A stretch of DNA of 64,000 nucleotides from Skeletonema tropicum (GCA_037178625.1 CM074129.1:4525963-4589962); one strand, 5' to 3'. Positions 1-12,268 are shown, counted from the first letter of the stretch. Notes: a model not told the origin generated them from the sequence alone. Program-made: numbers and translations.

Positions 1-1911
1 TGAGAAACCCTCCCCAGAGTAATGCCAGATTGATATCCTCCGCCAATAAGACAGCCTCGTTTGATGCATACTAAGTGCAAGACATGCAAGCAGTGCCTTT
101 CCGAAACAAGAAGACATGATTGAGGTTGATGTCTTCCAGAACGCATAAGAAAAGATGTCTTGTATACTGCAGATGTGCATTTGTACATGATCCAGAACGA
201 AACCAGCGGTAGACAATCCTTGCTGACAGAAGTATGTATCAAAGAACTTGGGACTAGAACAGTCAGTGGCAGTTGACAAGGTCCTGCACTGGAAGTCACG
301 ATGCTCAATGGATGTGAAAAATCACAGCAAGCGAGATGTAAGAACCATCGATCTTACGGAACTTGTGAGTGTTGTGAGCAAATCCATCAACTCTTGAATA
401 AGTAGCATCTCGGCAGATATCGCTTCATTATCTATCGTCGCGGATAAAACAATCGTCGAAAGAAGAGGATCTCCCCACACAGCGAGAGAATTGGCATGAA
501 GATGATTAGTGGATGTAGATTGTTGTGTCGATGGAATGATACGATGACGCTGAGACAACATAAAACCCCGTTCCATAACATGGAATAGATGTGGATGACT
601 GTTTCACAACATCCATATCAATGGGTGATACATGATAAAAGAACTTCCCTCCGCACCAAATATAGACACGGTATGTTGTGTAGACTTGAGCATGTCAAGA
701 ATAGACAGAACTGGGCACACACCCTTATCACGGAATCAAAAAATGTCATCCCCATGAAGTAGTCGGAATCGATCCAGTACATGGCATCCAGCAGCGGTGA
801 TACCAGAGCAGACTTGAGTGTAGAAATCCTCTTGAGTATGTTAACTCCACATGAATACAGAGACATTTTCCATAACCCTCCCCATCATTGATACAGGAAG
901 CAGCACCGCAGTTTTGGTGGCATTGCAACAAAGTGACGAAGGCGATAATGTGAAGTCTGAAGGTGCTGAATTATCACCCTCCAGGGTTGGGACCAAGGGC
1001 AGTGGGTGTTTGTTTCGTGCTGCCTCATGGGTAACAGCTGCTGTTGACTGCGATCGTGATGGCCCGGTGGTGCAGCACTAGCTGAATAATCTCTCTTACC
1101 GTTGGCGTTTATCATCTTGTAGATTAGTGCTCAAATATTATGAGCACTTGGGAGATATCAAAAGTGAAAGTGATCATCATCAAGAGAGTCGACGAAGACC
1201 AAGATCAGTCCAACAGGCAAGGTAGTAGTCACAACATTGTTCGGAACCTCATTTCGATGAGATGACTGGTGCAGAGGAACAGCAGCTTGACTCACTCCTT
1301 GCTGTTCTTCCTTTGGGAGCATCAAATCCATGCCGAGAACATCCATGTCGAAGTAAAAATTATGAGCCGAGCAAGCATTTTAATGCATAACACAATATCA
1401 TGATTGGTCTGGAGCAACACAGGCAGAATGCAGTGAAAAATAAGAATCCAGGATCTTTCGATTTGACAGGCAGAAGTATCGTACAATCTACAGTGAAAAA
1501 AAAATTATCCAGGATATTTCGATTTGAGGGGCCGAACAGCTGCTACCTTCTTCGAGTCGAAGAGCGCAAGCCCCCCTAACGCCAACCCAATTAAGACTCG
1601 GCAAACAAAATATCCTAAGGGATATAATTATATAAACTAGAGTTTGGTAGAGAAAGGTGTTAAAATTATGCTAAACACAAATTTCACCCCACAGTTTTTG
1701 TATTTGCCCCAGTCTATTCTCACATTATCCAAAGTTTGAACTAACCAAAAAGCGAGAATGAGGCCTCTTTGGTGGGGAACCCTCTATGTACAAAAAAATC
1801 TGGCTACATAGATGATTCCTACCCATGTACAGCCCACGTACAGAAACGTTACATACAGACGCGGCCACGCTACGATAGCTACGCTCGCTAGAGCTCGTCA
1901 GATTTCCGCAA
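1..1911. other. No supported gene; tandem duplication at 1431-1530
   Basis: I find no recognisable gene here. Short open frames on the minus strand (322-576, 618-866, 746-931, 1158-1346) carry no domain I recognise and cannot be joined by convincing splice sites, so a degraded gene is possible but unsupported. A roughly 40-base segment starting with cagtgaaaaa is present twice in tandem (1431-1470 and 1491-1530), differing at a few positions. Confidence 0.4.
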
Positions 1912-1914
1912 TAA

Positions 1915-2540
1915 GACCCGTTCCGAGGTCGTAAAATCAGTGTCAAAATCAGTGTCAAAATCAGTGTAAAACGCCAAATCATCGCCAATTACAGCGACCA
2001 AAAAAAATTTACAGCACCAAATAGGCCATCGATCTGCCCCCTATTTGGTAGCTGTAAAATTTTTTTGGTCGCTGTAAAAATTGATTTGAGGGGCTAGAAC
2101 CGCGTTTTTGCCCGCCCCCCTGCAAATTGGGTGGCGCCAAAACATCATTTTACACTGATTTTTACACTGATTTTTACACTAGAGCGTCCTTAACAGTCTT
2201 ACTTACGCAAAAAATTGAACGAAATGACGTCAGTTGTGAGTTGTGGAATTTTTTGATGACGTTTTGCGTAAGTAAGATAAAAGAAATTGCAAACTTACTT
2301 ACCAAAATCGAACTTTTGCTAAGTAAGTAAGACAACTCTTGGGCGTAGGAACTAATATCCCTGTTTTTTTACGCAAGTAAAGAGGGGGGCGCCGGGGGTG
2401 CTCCCTGAATTAGGGTTCCCTTCGGGCGGTGGGCCGGTGGGCGGTACGGTACTGCGCTCCTCAAGTCACAAAAGCGTAACAAATCTTGCGAACCCAAATT
2501 TGCGTGACGCTCTACTGATTTTACGACCTCGGAACGGGTC
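1915..2540. mobile_element. MITE-like element with 26-27 bp perfect TIRs just upstream of an ATPase gene
   Basis: The ends are perfect inverted repeats starting GACCCGTTCCGAGGTCGT, read inward from 1915 and from 2540 on the other strand. The three bases TAA flank both sides (1912-1914 and 2541-2543), which fits a 3-bp target duplication as in PIF/Harbinger-type elements. Short direct repeats built on caaaatcagtgt (left) and acactgattttt (right) lie just inside the ends. There is no transposase, so it would be non-autonomous. It ends 47 bases before the ATG at 2590 and so forms most of that gene's proximal upstream region. Confidence 0.75.
1990..2076. repeat. Long hairpin inside the 1915-2540 element
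   Basis: The left half TACAGCGACCAAAAAAAATT pairs with the right half ending TTTTTTTGGTCGCTGTA around a short loop that includes ccatcgatctgc. The arms are about 38 bases with few mismatches. It lies wholly inside the 1915-2540 element and may be a nested fold-back insertion or part of its structure. Confidence 0.8.
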
Positions 2541-2589
2541 TAACTCTTAGCTTTGTCGAAGCTTGGATTGTTAATTGAAACAACTTCAA

Positions 2590-5500
2590 ATGAAGGCGAA
2601 GGAGGAAACCGCAGAGGAAATACCAAGGAAGATGGCGGCCAACAACAACAATGAAGCCATTATTCTATCAGACTGGATCCGTCGGGCATTAGCCGGGGTG
2701 GTAAATCTCTCCGCCCACGCGAGCGAAGGCTGCGTTACAGCCTACGAAACAGACGACCCATTAGAATGGCGCAATTCTAATACTGCCCTCTGTTCAGATG
2801 CCTACCTGATGCCGGCACTGCGGTTGGCATATTCATTAGTGGATCAAATTATTTGCAAAGAGGAAGCAATCGGTAAATCGCCCTCACCTAGCATCGATTG
2901 GGTGGATAATATCGTTGTTTACAGCAATAATCAAAATGAAGATAATGAAGTTGGATGCAATTTGATGAGCAGCGAAGGCCGTCGAGATTGTCCAGATCGT
3001 CGAGGCAGTTTAGATAGTCAAGCTTTCATCGATAGTCTAGGATTTGATCCCAGCGATGCCGGGGGGGATAATAATTTTGATGCGGATGATGATTATTTAT
3101 TCGAAGGGATTCTCCGCGTTGGTACTTCACCTGCACTTTCGAAAGAAGAAACACAGCGAGGCAAGGGTTGGGATAACATTAGAGCAGAATTGGATCGTTC
3201 TTTGTTCGATTCTGATATCGCTTCGAAAATTGGTGATAAAGAAGATGGGTTTGCTGAGGATTTCATGATGCAACGCCTCTATTCTCTTGGGGTAGTCTTC
3301 TACGTGATATTCTCGGGGGGAGACCGGCCTGCACATTTTCATACGCCTACGCCTGCAGAACATGGTGTGGAACGGAATTTTTCTATCAAATTCGACACTG
3401 AAGAAACTCTGCCTGAGACTGAAGAACTCTCCCAAGATCTGTCTGAATCATCGAAGTACTTGGATTATAACCCATTGACCCAAGAAGCATCCATTGATCC
3501 AGGTGGCGAACTGAGCATGTTTGAGAGAATTGATGAATTCGTAGACGATCCTTTGGGTAAACTCACTTTTGATGCTTTGCAAAATCCAAATCCAAAAAAG
3601 AGACAGGCATCGCAACAGAATAGAGATCATATCAGCAACAATTGCTCAATGTCTTTGCAGGTAGAATCGTTGAGAGGAAAAGGCCTCCCAAGTCCTTTGT
3701 GTGATTTAGTTGTCAACATGCTTGACTGCACTAATGGTACTCTTAGTGGAGAAGACACTTACCAGAACTTGTCTGATGTCCGAAGTGATCTGCGGCTCAT
3801 GCTAGACAACCCCAATACCTTCCTCCGTGATTTAGACGTGACGAAATCGGCGACGGGATCGCAATTCATCGAGAAGACAATGTTTGGCAGGAATGCAGAA
3901 CTATCAACTATCAAGGATGCATACCGGAGGTCGATATCAGGTGAATGCGGGCTGGTAACTATTTCCGGCACATCAGGCACGGGCAAGTCGCTCCTGGCCA
4001 ATGAATTCGGGAAGTTTGTATCATCAGACGGGGGCATCTTTCTATCTGGGAAATTTGATCAGCTTCAGCAGGGCAAACCATTTAGTGCGTTGGCATCAAC
4101 ATTCGATCAATATTGTGGTATTTTGTTACACGAAGACATGACATCGACGAAAGAGAAGGTGGTATCCAAATTAAGATCTGTATTGGGAAGGGAGTTATAC
4201 CACTTGTCCAAGATTATTCCCACCTTGGCATCCATTCTAGGCAATGAGCCGTCTGTGCTCAGCGTCGACGATGACTGCATCAATGCCCAGAAGCGTGTGC
4301 AATATTTGTTATGCCAGTTTGTGGAAGTGATTTCAAGTTCATCGTTGGTCCCCATCACACTTTTTCTTGATGACTTGCAGTGGGCAGATGCTGCATCCAT
4401 CGCAGCAATGAACCAGCTCTTGTGTGTAGCAGGGCCCTTGTCGCGCAAGAACTTTTTCTTTCTAGGATGCGCCCGTGAAAAGGACTCAACAACCATGTGG
4501 TTGCCTAGCGTCGATATTCTCGTTTCTGGGGGAATCAATATTAAACTTGATTGCATGGACGAGCACATGCTGAACACAATGGTTTCAGAGACTCTATGTC
4601 TATTACCACGGCTCACTCGGACTTTGTCGAATATAATATACCACAAGACAAAGGGAAATCCGCTCTTCGTGTCTCGACTGATGCGTTCGCTAAGCAAAGA
4701 AGGTCTATTGCGTCTAAACTTAAGTCGGCGTCGATGGGAGTGGGACACGAAGAAGATCCGATCTCGAAGATTGCCCGATGATGTCGCTAAATTTTTGACG
4801 GACTCATTAGGGGAGCTGTCTAAAGAGATTCAATGGGCACTGTTCGTCTTATCATGTTTTGGAGCGTCCTCAGAGCATGCTTTTGTAGAAAGCCAAGGGT
4901 TGGATGGAAACGTACTCAAGAATCTCGAAAGTGCCGTGGCTGAAGGGTTGGTAGACAGGATTGGCGACAAGTATTGTTTTGCCCACGATCGTATCCAAGA
5001 AGCTGCCTACAACACAATACCACCGCATAAACGATCGCTCATTCACTTCGATTACGGTCTTGAGCTATCCTCGTTGTTGGTCGAAGGCGAAGACGTGGGT
5101 GCGAGTGTTCTCTTCACAGCTGTAAATCAGCTAAACCTTGGAGGTCCTCCTGCTGCTCAAGACAAGGAGCAATTTGTCACAGCTGCACGGCTCAATTTAA
5201 GAGCTGGAAAGAAAGCAATGGAAATGTCAGATTATGAAACAGCATACTCATACTTTGACAGTGGGCTTTCTTTTCTCCACAAGAAGCACTGGGAAGAACA
5301 CTACGACCTGAGTTTGGACCTGTTTACTTTGGCAGCAAGATGTGCTCTTACTAATGGTAATCACACCAGCTTGAAGCTACTTATTTCGGAAGTAGTGAAG
5401 AGGGCTCATTTCTTTGAAGATAAGCTTGACGTGCTGTATCTTGAAACGTGTGCGTTGGCTTCTTCTTCAAAATTAGCGGAATCCATAGAACAGGGTCTTG

Positions 5501-6970
5501 ATATCTTATCCGAGCTCGGTGTTGAAGTGCACGGAACAAACATGGAAGTTCAGGTGCAAGAAACAAAAGAGTTGTTGTCCGCTTATACTGATGACGAATT
5601 ATTGAATTTCAAGCAAATGACTGACCCTACGATGATAATGGCAATGAAGTTCTTAGGGAAATTGGAGTCTGTGATGACTCTAATTATGCCCAAATCAGTT
5701 CCGTATGTGACGTTCAAAATTATTCAGCTTTCATTGGCACACGGAATGAGCCCAGTGTCCCCAATAGGATTCACCTTCTATGGCTCTTACTTGGCAAAAC
5801 AGGGGAATATCGACGAAGGATATCACTATGTGAAACTTGCTCTGTCTCTCCTCGACAAAGTGGGATCAAGAGAAAATGCGGGCCTAGTCATTTTTGTATG
5901 CACACAAGTCAAAACATACGTTGAGCCGCTTCAAGCCGCTTTGGGGCATCATCATGAAGGATACATTGCTGCCATGACATCCGGCGATAGCAGTCTAGCC
6001 GTCATGAACTTGATCGGCTTACATACAACTTCAGTTTATGCCGGTGCAAACTTACAAAGGATGCAAAAACTATTCACCGACTTAATAAAGTTGTCTGAAG
6101 AAAGGAAGACGTTGATGCTCACGGTCCAGTCTCAGCTAATCCAGCGTACTATTTTAAAGTTGGTTGGTACGGGCGAAGAGCCAAAGTATTGTTCAGAGGG
6201 GCAGAATATTCTTGCTTCAAATGTTAGTATATTGAGATCCCACCACTATCAATCAGCATACGTCAGCTTCATTTTTCGATCATATGATGATACAGTCGAA
6301 AATATTGAGAAGAATTTTGCTTTCCAAGAGTCTACGTGGGGAAATTTGTTTTACGCCCATGCAGTTCAAGCGTTTTATACTGGTCTCATCGCCTTTTGGG
6401 TGGCCAGAAAGTCGAAGGAGCAGAGATGGCATCAGAAGGGCAACCAATCCAAATTAGCTTTGAGGAGATGGGCTGATTCGTCCCAGTGGACATTTCAGAA
6501 TAAATGGTACTTACTGGAAGCAGAGGAATCATTCTGTAACAACGATTTTGAAGCAGCTAAATCATTCTACAAGAAGGCGGTAACATCAGCGCATAATCAC
6601 AAGGTAAGTTACCACCAGAGTAGAGGTATTGCTTTAAATGCATGCAATTCATTACGATATACTTTTCTGACACTCGTGCATTCGTATTCTTAGTTTGTCC
6701 ACGAAGAAGCCTTGGCTCACGAGTTGGCAGCGTACTTTCATTTGGAGTTGGGAGAGAGAAAACAAACCATGGAGCATTTTATGCTGGCACACGAGAAGTA
6801 TCTCGAGTGGGTGAGTTTATTTTTGAATTAATGAATCATTCATTGTGATGTGGTTGCCTTCACTCATTCTGTTGTCTGGTCTGTCTTACTTTTGAAAGGG
6901 GGCATTAGCAAAAGGCGAGAGCTTGCTTAAGTTTGTTACATTCACGAAGAGGCTGTGGAATATGGGTTGA
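2590..6970 (+). CDS. Pseudokinase-AAA ATPase-TPR-like signalling protein, paralog A
   Basis: Predicted 1400-residue protein from three exons (2590-6603, 6694-6810, 6899-6970) with GT-AG introns. The start is the first ATG in frame (2590); the ATG at 2632 is an alternative that fits the paralog better. Around residues 222-240 the motif YSLGVVFYVIFSGGDRP resembles subdomain IX of a Ser/Thr kinase, but I see no catalytic loop, so this looks like a kinase relic. A P-loop GTSGTGKS lies near residue 460 and Walker B LFLDDLQWAD near 592, as in AAA_16-type ATPases of multi-domain signalling kinases. The helical C-terminal half resembles TPR-like repeats. No histidine kinase or cyclase domain follows. 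The paralog on the minus strand (58495-62680) lacks the first intron. The function is inferred to be NTP-dependent signalling; the substrate is unknown. Confidence 0.85.
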
Positions 6971-7103
6971 AAAGTAATGTTTCTATGGAACAAAAGGAAT
7001 AAGCAGAAATGGATACCTCGCTCATTTAATTTTAACTTGCTGTCAGCACTAGGGATTATTTGCGTATGTACTTTTCAGTCTAGTTTGTTTCTCTTGCACT
7101 TGG

Positions 7104-7212
7104 ACCTGAAAATGAGACTGGGCTGGGATTCCTTGCTTTTCTTGATGAGTCTGAGTCTGATTGGTTTTTGGGCAGCGAGTAAAGCTGCACCTGCCTGCAC
7201 GGGGATCTGATC
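7104..7212 (+). pseudogene. Orphan 3' end of a subtilisin gene (tandem duplicate)
   Basis: This segment encodes the last ~35 residues of the protease at 7992-9314, including FLDESESDWFLGSE and its stop, with a few substitutions. The catalytic part of the gene is absent upstream. Similarity to the true gene begins abruptly near 7104 and continues through the 3' flank. It is a truncated duplicate, not a functional gene. Confidence 0.85.
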
Positions 7213-7600
7213 AAGATCGAGGTGTGTTCCCTCACCCCTCTTGGTATATGAATATGATGATTTCAAAGAATCAAAGCTGAAAGTGTAGTAGTTTGTAATG
7301 CTGTCAGATGAACTGACCGTCGGCTTCGTCATCCGGATAAAATAGATAAGTTGCTCGCTATGTAAATAGTTTTTCGAATCTGATCTTGAAGTTTAAGCCA
7401 CATTGCATGTCAGATCCTTATCTCTGCAATCTCTCCCTTGCCCTTGCCCTTGCACTGCATACATATATAACTTGCTCCTCTTCAACAGTGATCAACTGAT
7501 CTTAATTTGCTTGACGCGTACCAGTATCATCTGCATTTTCAGTATGTATCACTTGCTCTATGGTATCGTAGAGAAGCAAGGTGCTTGGTAGATCATTGAA
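7104..7600 (+). repeat. Direct repeat, left copy (protease 3' end and flank)
   Basis: This matches 9232-9783 in the same orientation with small indels: last coding bases of the protease, its stop, the region with gatcaagatcgagg, and a stretch ending in agaagcaaggtgcttggtag. The two copies flank the intact protease gene, so recombination between them would delete it. Confidence 0.85.
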
Positions 7601-7991
7601 GTCACGGTGAAACTGGGTTATCTGGTAGAGAAGCAAAGTGATTGAAGCCAGAACGCTTTTGCCTTTGTACTGGTTCCTTCGTATCTACGTAGTTTTGTGG
7701 ACAAAGATAGATAGATTATCTGCAGATACTGACACTTAACATCTTGATCAAGATACTTATGTACGATTGAAGTGTACGATACACATAGAAGATGTCGGTA
7801 GAAGATGTACGACACAGCTGAGCTTGGCTCAGATGTACGATACAGCTAATCGTGGACCAAGATCAAGATACAAACATCATACATCTTGGATCTGTGTTGT
7901 TTGATACGCACTGCGGCGAGACAATTAACATCTCTCATAAAATTCATCAAACAACAAAATATACTTTTGAACTAACTAGAAGAACAGGACC

Positions 7992-9314
7992 ATGAACATC
8001 TCTCCCAAAGCCCTCAAAGTTAAGAGCACTGCGACTGCGCAGCCTCTCCTCGTGGTTAACCAAGACAAGGAAGACTCGATTGCGAGACCCAAAGTCGTCA
8101 GGAAGCCAGCGAGCGTTGAGCAGATGGACGTCGAAGACGAGGCCTTCTTTGACAACCTCCCTCTTGGCGTCAAGTTGGCTGGCGCCGATAAGCTTCGCGC
8201 CGCTGGCTTGAACGGCAAAGGCGTACGCGTGGCTGTCATTGATAGTGGAGTTGACGCTGACCATACCGGCTTTCATGGTCAAGTGAAGCAGCAAGTTTGG
8301 CATCGCTATGGAACTCCTCTATCTGAGGATGACCATGGTACTCATGTAGCAGGCACTATTCACATGATGGCACCTGAGGCAGAGATCTACGATTATCGTG
8401 TATTTGGTGCGGAAGGGAATGGGATAGATATCAGTATTGCAAGATCTATCAGAGAGGCTGTGGAAGATGGATGCGATGTGATCAACATGTCTCTTGGAGG
8501 TCCATTTGCAAGCTGGGAAATCGGACGCGCTGTCAAATATGCTTACGAGAACAATGTTCCTATGATTGTCGCAGCTGGAAACGAAGGAGATGATAATATT
8601 CTCACAAACGAACGGAGGTAAGAAGTTACATGTATGTGGTATGTCTATTCATGTTTGGTATGTCCCTTCACAGTCTCATACATATAACCCTTCATCTTGC
8701 GTACCTGATGCCCGCATGCCCTTTTCTGCTTCTGCACCCCCATGAATAGCTATCCTGCGATGAGGCCAGAGGTCATCAGCATCGCAGCAGTAGGCAAGTA
8801 CAAGGGTCTTCCAACTGCGTGGTTTTCCAACAGCAATGATCAAGTCGACTATGCAGGTATCGGGGAGGACGTCCACAGTTTCAAGCCCGGCGGAGGACTC
8901 CATCAAATGAGTGGTAAGTCTGTCTAGGTCTAGAGAGGGATCTTATGGTAGATAGTGTTTGCATTTGCATGAAGTTTGAATGTCCGGTGATATTATCAGT
9001 ACAAGCAATCAATTCTTGCTGCATTACCATTACCATTACCTGTAAGCATTACCTCACAATATTATCAATGCTTCCTTCTCTTTTCAATAGGAACTTCAAT
9101 GGCTGCTCCCCACGTGTGTGGATTGGTCGCGGCTCTAATGACCAAGGGTGGAAAGTACAGCGACATTATCAAACATGATGCAAGCCTCCGTGAGGTGCTC
9201 AATGAGAAGTATGTGAGAGATATCGGTGTGAAAGGACCTGATAATGAGACTGGGCTTGGATTCCTTACTTTTCTTGATGAGTCTGAGTCTGATTGGTTTT
9301 TGGGCAGCGAGTAA
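7992..9314 (+). CDS. Subtilisin-like serine protease (peptidase S8)
   Basis: Three exons (7992-8617, 8750-8913, 9091-9314) with GT-AG introns of phase 2 and phase 1 join to a 337-residue protein. The S8 catalytic set is complete: Asp84 in VAVIDSGVD, His115 in DDHGTHVAG, oxyanion Asn197 in VAAGNEGD and Ser266 in SGTSMAAPHV. There is no obvious signal peptide or transmembrane segment. The ~70 residues before the catalytic domain are charged and could be a short pro-region. The compact single-domain layout resembles intracellular or bacterial-type subtilases more than secreted proprotein convertases. The second intron falls within the codon for Gly264, two residues before the catalytic serine. 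A truncated duplicate of the 3' end lies upstream at 7104-7212. Endoproteolysis is well supported; substrate and location are unknown. Confidence 0.92.
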
Positions 9315-9783
9315 AGCTGCACCTGCCTGCACGGGGATCTGATCAAGATCGAGGTGTGTCCCCTCTCCCCTCTTGGTATAATGTGAATATGATGATTTCA
9401 AAGCGTCAAAGCTGAAAGTGTAGTAGTTTGTAATGCTGTCAGATGAACTTGACCGTCGGCGTCGGCTTCGTCATCCGGATAAAATAGATAAGTTGCCATG
9501 TAAATAGTTTTTCGAATATGATCTTGAAGCTGAAGCCACATTGCATGTCAGATCACGCTTATCTTTCCAATCTCTCCCTTGCCCTTGCACTGCATACATA
9601 TACATAAACATAACTTGCTCCTCTTCAACAGTGATCAACTTATCTCAATTTGCTTGACGCGTACCAGTACCATATACATTTTCAGTATGTATCACTTGCT
9701 TTATCGTAGAGAAGCAAGGTGCTCGGTAGTAGAATTCGCAAGAGAACATTTTATCTTCTGGTAGATAGAAGCAAGGTGCTTGG
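9232..9783 (+). repeat. Direct repeat, right copy (protease 3' end and flank)
   Basis: Same repeat as 7104-7600, here including the authentic last exon of the protease from about codon 310. Past the gene it holds no coding sequence I can support; the rest up to 10077 is the 5' region of the next gene. Confidence 0.85.
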
Positions 9784-10077
9784 TAGGCGTTCACAGAGCT
9801 CACAACCATGTTGAGTATCCTGCATCGCCTGCTCAAGCTGCGCGCTTTATTTTTTGCGGCACTGCTCAGACAGCATTGCCGCTGGAAATCGGTGCGACAT
9901 GGACGAGTTCTCTTGCTCTTGCTTTTATGTTGCAAGATGTGTCTTGTATTGTAAGTAGCTTGCTCTTGCCTCTCCATCCGCTCACACCAATCCTCTTATA
10001 TTTTCATAGAAGCAAAAACATCAACATCTCTAGTATCAACTTAACAACAACAACAACTTACAACTCGAATCATTGCA

Positions 10078-10671
10078 ATGTCAACTTACCAATATGAACT
10101 CGCCTTCCGCCAATACGTTGCCGCCTTCGACGGTACCAACGATCTCTCTCCTGCTGAATTCAAGTCTCTCTTTGACAACGTCCATCACAAGGATTTCAAC
10201 TATAGCCCCAAGGAGGAAAAGTTTCGTGGAGGTAATGGCATGATACATGTGAAAGCAAAAGCACCATTGACACGTGAAGAAATATTTCAATTACATTCAA
10301 AGCACTACGGTAGCGGACAGAAAGTAACTTTGATCCACTTCAGGAAGATCGGTTTGGACTGTATAGATATCAAGGTTCGCCTTGTGACTGACAAAGAGGA
10401 TATCACTGCTCGTGTAGTCAACACGATCTCAGGTGGTCAGGTTGTCCTATCTCGAGAGATTGACGAGTCCTTCCCATTAAAGATCCTGGAAGCCAAATGT
10501 GCAAATGCAGTGTATAAGTGGAAAGAGGTCGGCACCTACCAAACAAATATTGTAGATATCTTGCTACGGAGAAGAGGAATAGAGCATAATCATTCATTCA
10601 TAAATAACTATGGCATGTACATAAGTAGCTTTCGGTCTGAGCAGCTGAATGACGTCGAGCGACACTCTTAG
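10078..10671 (+). CDS. Small NTF2/SnoaL-like hypothetical protein
   Basis: Uninterrupted 197-residue frame starting at an ATG after an A/C-rich leader (aacaacaacaacaacttac). The sequence around residues 82-140 (VTLIHFRKIGLDCIDIKVRL followed by an acidic hairpin and VVNTISGGQVVLSREID) resembles small NTF2-like alpha+beta proteins that are numerous in diatoms; this is recognition by pattern, not alignment. The N-terminal FRQYVAAFD and FKSLFDNVHH segments would be the family's first helices. There is no signal peptide, so it is probably cytosolic. The last ~45 residues, rich in R, N and H, look less conserved and may be an extension. No catalytic residues can be assigned. Confidence 0.7.
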   Translation: MSTYQYELAFRQYVAAFDGTNDLSPAEFKSLFDNVHHKDFNYSPKEEKFRGGNGMIHVKAKAPLTREEIFQLHSKHYGSGQKVTLIHFRKIGLDCIDIKVRLVTDKEDITARVVNTISGGQVVLSREIDESFPLKILEAKCANAVYKWKEVGTYQTNIVDILLRRRGIEHNHSFINNYGMYISSFRSEQLNDVERHS

Positions 10672-10997
10672 CTTGACAAGTATTGTAGATATAGAAGAAA
10701 GAATCAGCACAACGCCCACATCTACAGCAGCCCGCCGGATGAAGCCATCTGTTCATCAATAGCTCCTTTACAAAATTATTCATGAGAAGGAGTTCGTACA
10801 AATCAAGAGATACTGGAGCTTCCAGAGACACCTGACAGCTGCGAGATGTCAACGCAATAAGGAAACACCACCCTTCACTTCACTTCCCGACCTGCTGCCA
10901 TCTGCCATCAAGCAAGTTAAGCATTGATACAATATCATAACACTTCTTGATAGATAATAAAACACTACGATACCCTCCAACAAACATCAAAGCAACA

Positions 10998-11537
10998 ATG
11001 ACCCGCCTCACCTCCATCCTAACCATTCTCGCCACCATCTCCGGCACCACAGCATTCATGCTCCCCTTCTCCACCCAAGATCAACAACGTCTCCTCGCTG
11101 CCACAGCCAACGACGACGATATTGACTTTGACGCACCCGTTCTCAAAAATCCCGTCAAAATGGCCGATGCTCCGACTGTACTGGATCATGAGATTGAGAT
11201 TGTCGATGATGAGTGTTATTTGGGCAAGTATGGACAGTATGATGAGTGTGTTGACTTTGGTAAGTTAAGTTGATTTTGCATGTCTGTATATCTTTGTGTA
11301 TCTTTTGTATCCAACGTTAATTCTCAATTGTATCATACAACATGCACACCTCTATCTTATATAGATCCCATGCACGAAGCCACCTCCGTCAACACAGGCA
11401 AACCCACCAAGTACCTAGCCGAAGATACGAATACCAAGGCCGCATTTGAATTGCCCGACTTTACTGCGATCGGGGAGGAAATTAGTGCGGCGTTTGACAA
11501 ATCTCCCTTGGGCAAATTGTTCTCCAAGAAGAAGTAG
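10998..11537 (+). CDS. Small probable plastid-targeted protein
   Basis: Two exons (10998-11259 and 11365-11537, phase-1 GT-AG intron) give 144 residues. The N-terminus MTRLTSILTILATISGTTAF is a good signal peptide with a Phe after the likely cleavage site, as in the ASAFAP-type motif of diatom plastid presequences. The mature part is acidic (residues ~33-50, NDDDIDFDAPVL) and contains a DDECYLGKYGQYDECVDFDP segment with two cysteines 11 residues apart. It ends in a basic FSKKK. I do not recognise the mature domain. The ATG at 10998 is chosen because it directly begins the signal peptide; the frame is open further upstream but has no other ATG. Confidence 0.75.
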
Positions 11538-12268
11538 AGTTGTTTTGTTGTTGTAGTGTACGGAGGGCATTGATTTGGTTTATTGTTATTGATGAAAGGG
11601 ATTTGTAGGTGTGTATGTGGCACTGGCGGGGCACCTCTCCCGATGAAAAAAGAGAAAGAACGAAGAACAACGCTCACAAACACAGTTAGCTCATGCTAGA
11701 GAAATGGCTTCGAATTAGACTATTATTGCGTCAGAAGAAAAACGATTAGTATTATTATTGATGATTGCGTGCAAACAGAGAAAGACTTATTATTATGCAA
11801 AGATATGGACATGCTAAATACTAGCTATAAGCTCTCTAGAATTATTTATCCCTTTCTCAACATCGTATCTTACTTGTTGTAGTCATGTTTAGCGTGGCAC
11901 TCATTAAGTACATATTAGATCGACAAGACTCTGCGTTCAAATAGCTCCAACTCTAACAATGCGAGTAGCTTGCGACATTTGCAAACTAGAAGAAGATTTC
12001 TATTCGATATGTTCATTTTATACAATACAATCAAACAATACTGTTAAAAAATCATTCTGTTGATGTAAATTTAGTAATTGCTACCGATTCTTTCGCTGCA
12101 GTCTCCCCATATGGACTATTGACGGTAGCTTGATAAGCACTATTGCAGGGCGGCGGCGAAGCCATCTTTGCTGACTTCTCCACGTGTATAGCCCTCCTTC
12201 AGCGTTTGGATAGCTACGAATGTCTGCAAAACGCTTTCAATTCAAGACATTGTTGCAAATCCAGTGTA
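11538..12268. other. Intergenic, no feature seen
   Basis: AT-rich sequence after the small plastid-type gene. Short frames show no recognisable protein, and similarity to the right arm begins only near 12269. Confidence 0.5.

Noticed and set aside
4107..4748. 213-residue antisense frame in ATPase A, with a similar one at 60615-61355 in ATPase B
   Set aside because: Its similarity between copies follows from the near-identical sense sequence; it has no features of its own.
9780..10097. 105-residue frame overlapping the start of the NTF2-like gene
   Set aside because: It covers the duplicated 3' flank and the leader of the next gene and ends in low-complexity Thr/Asn.
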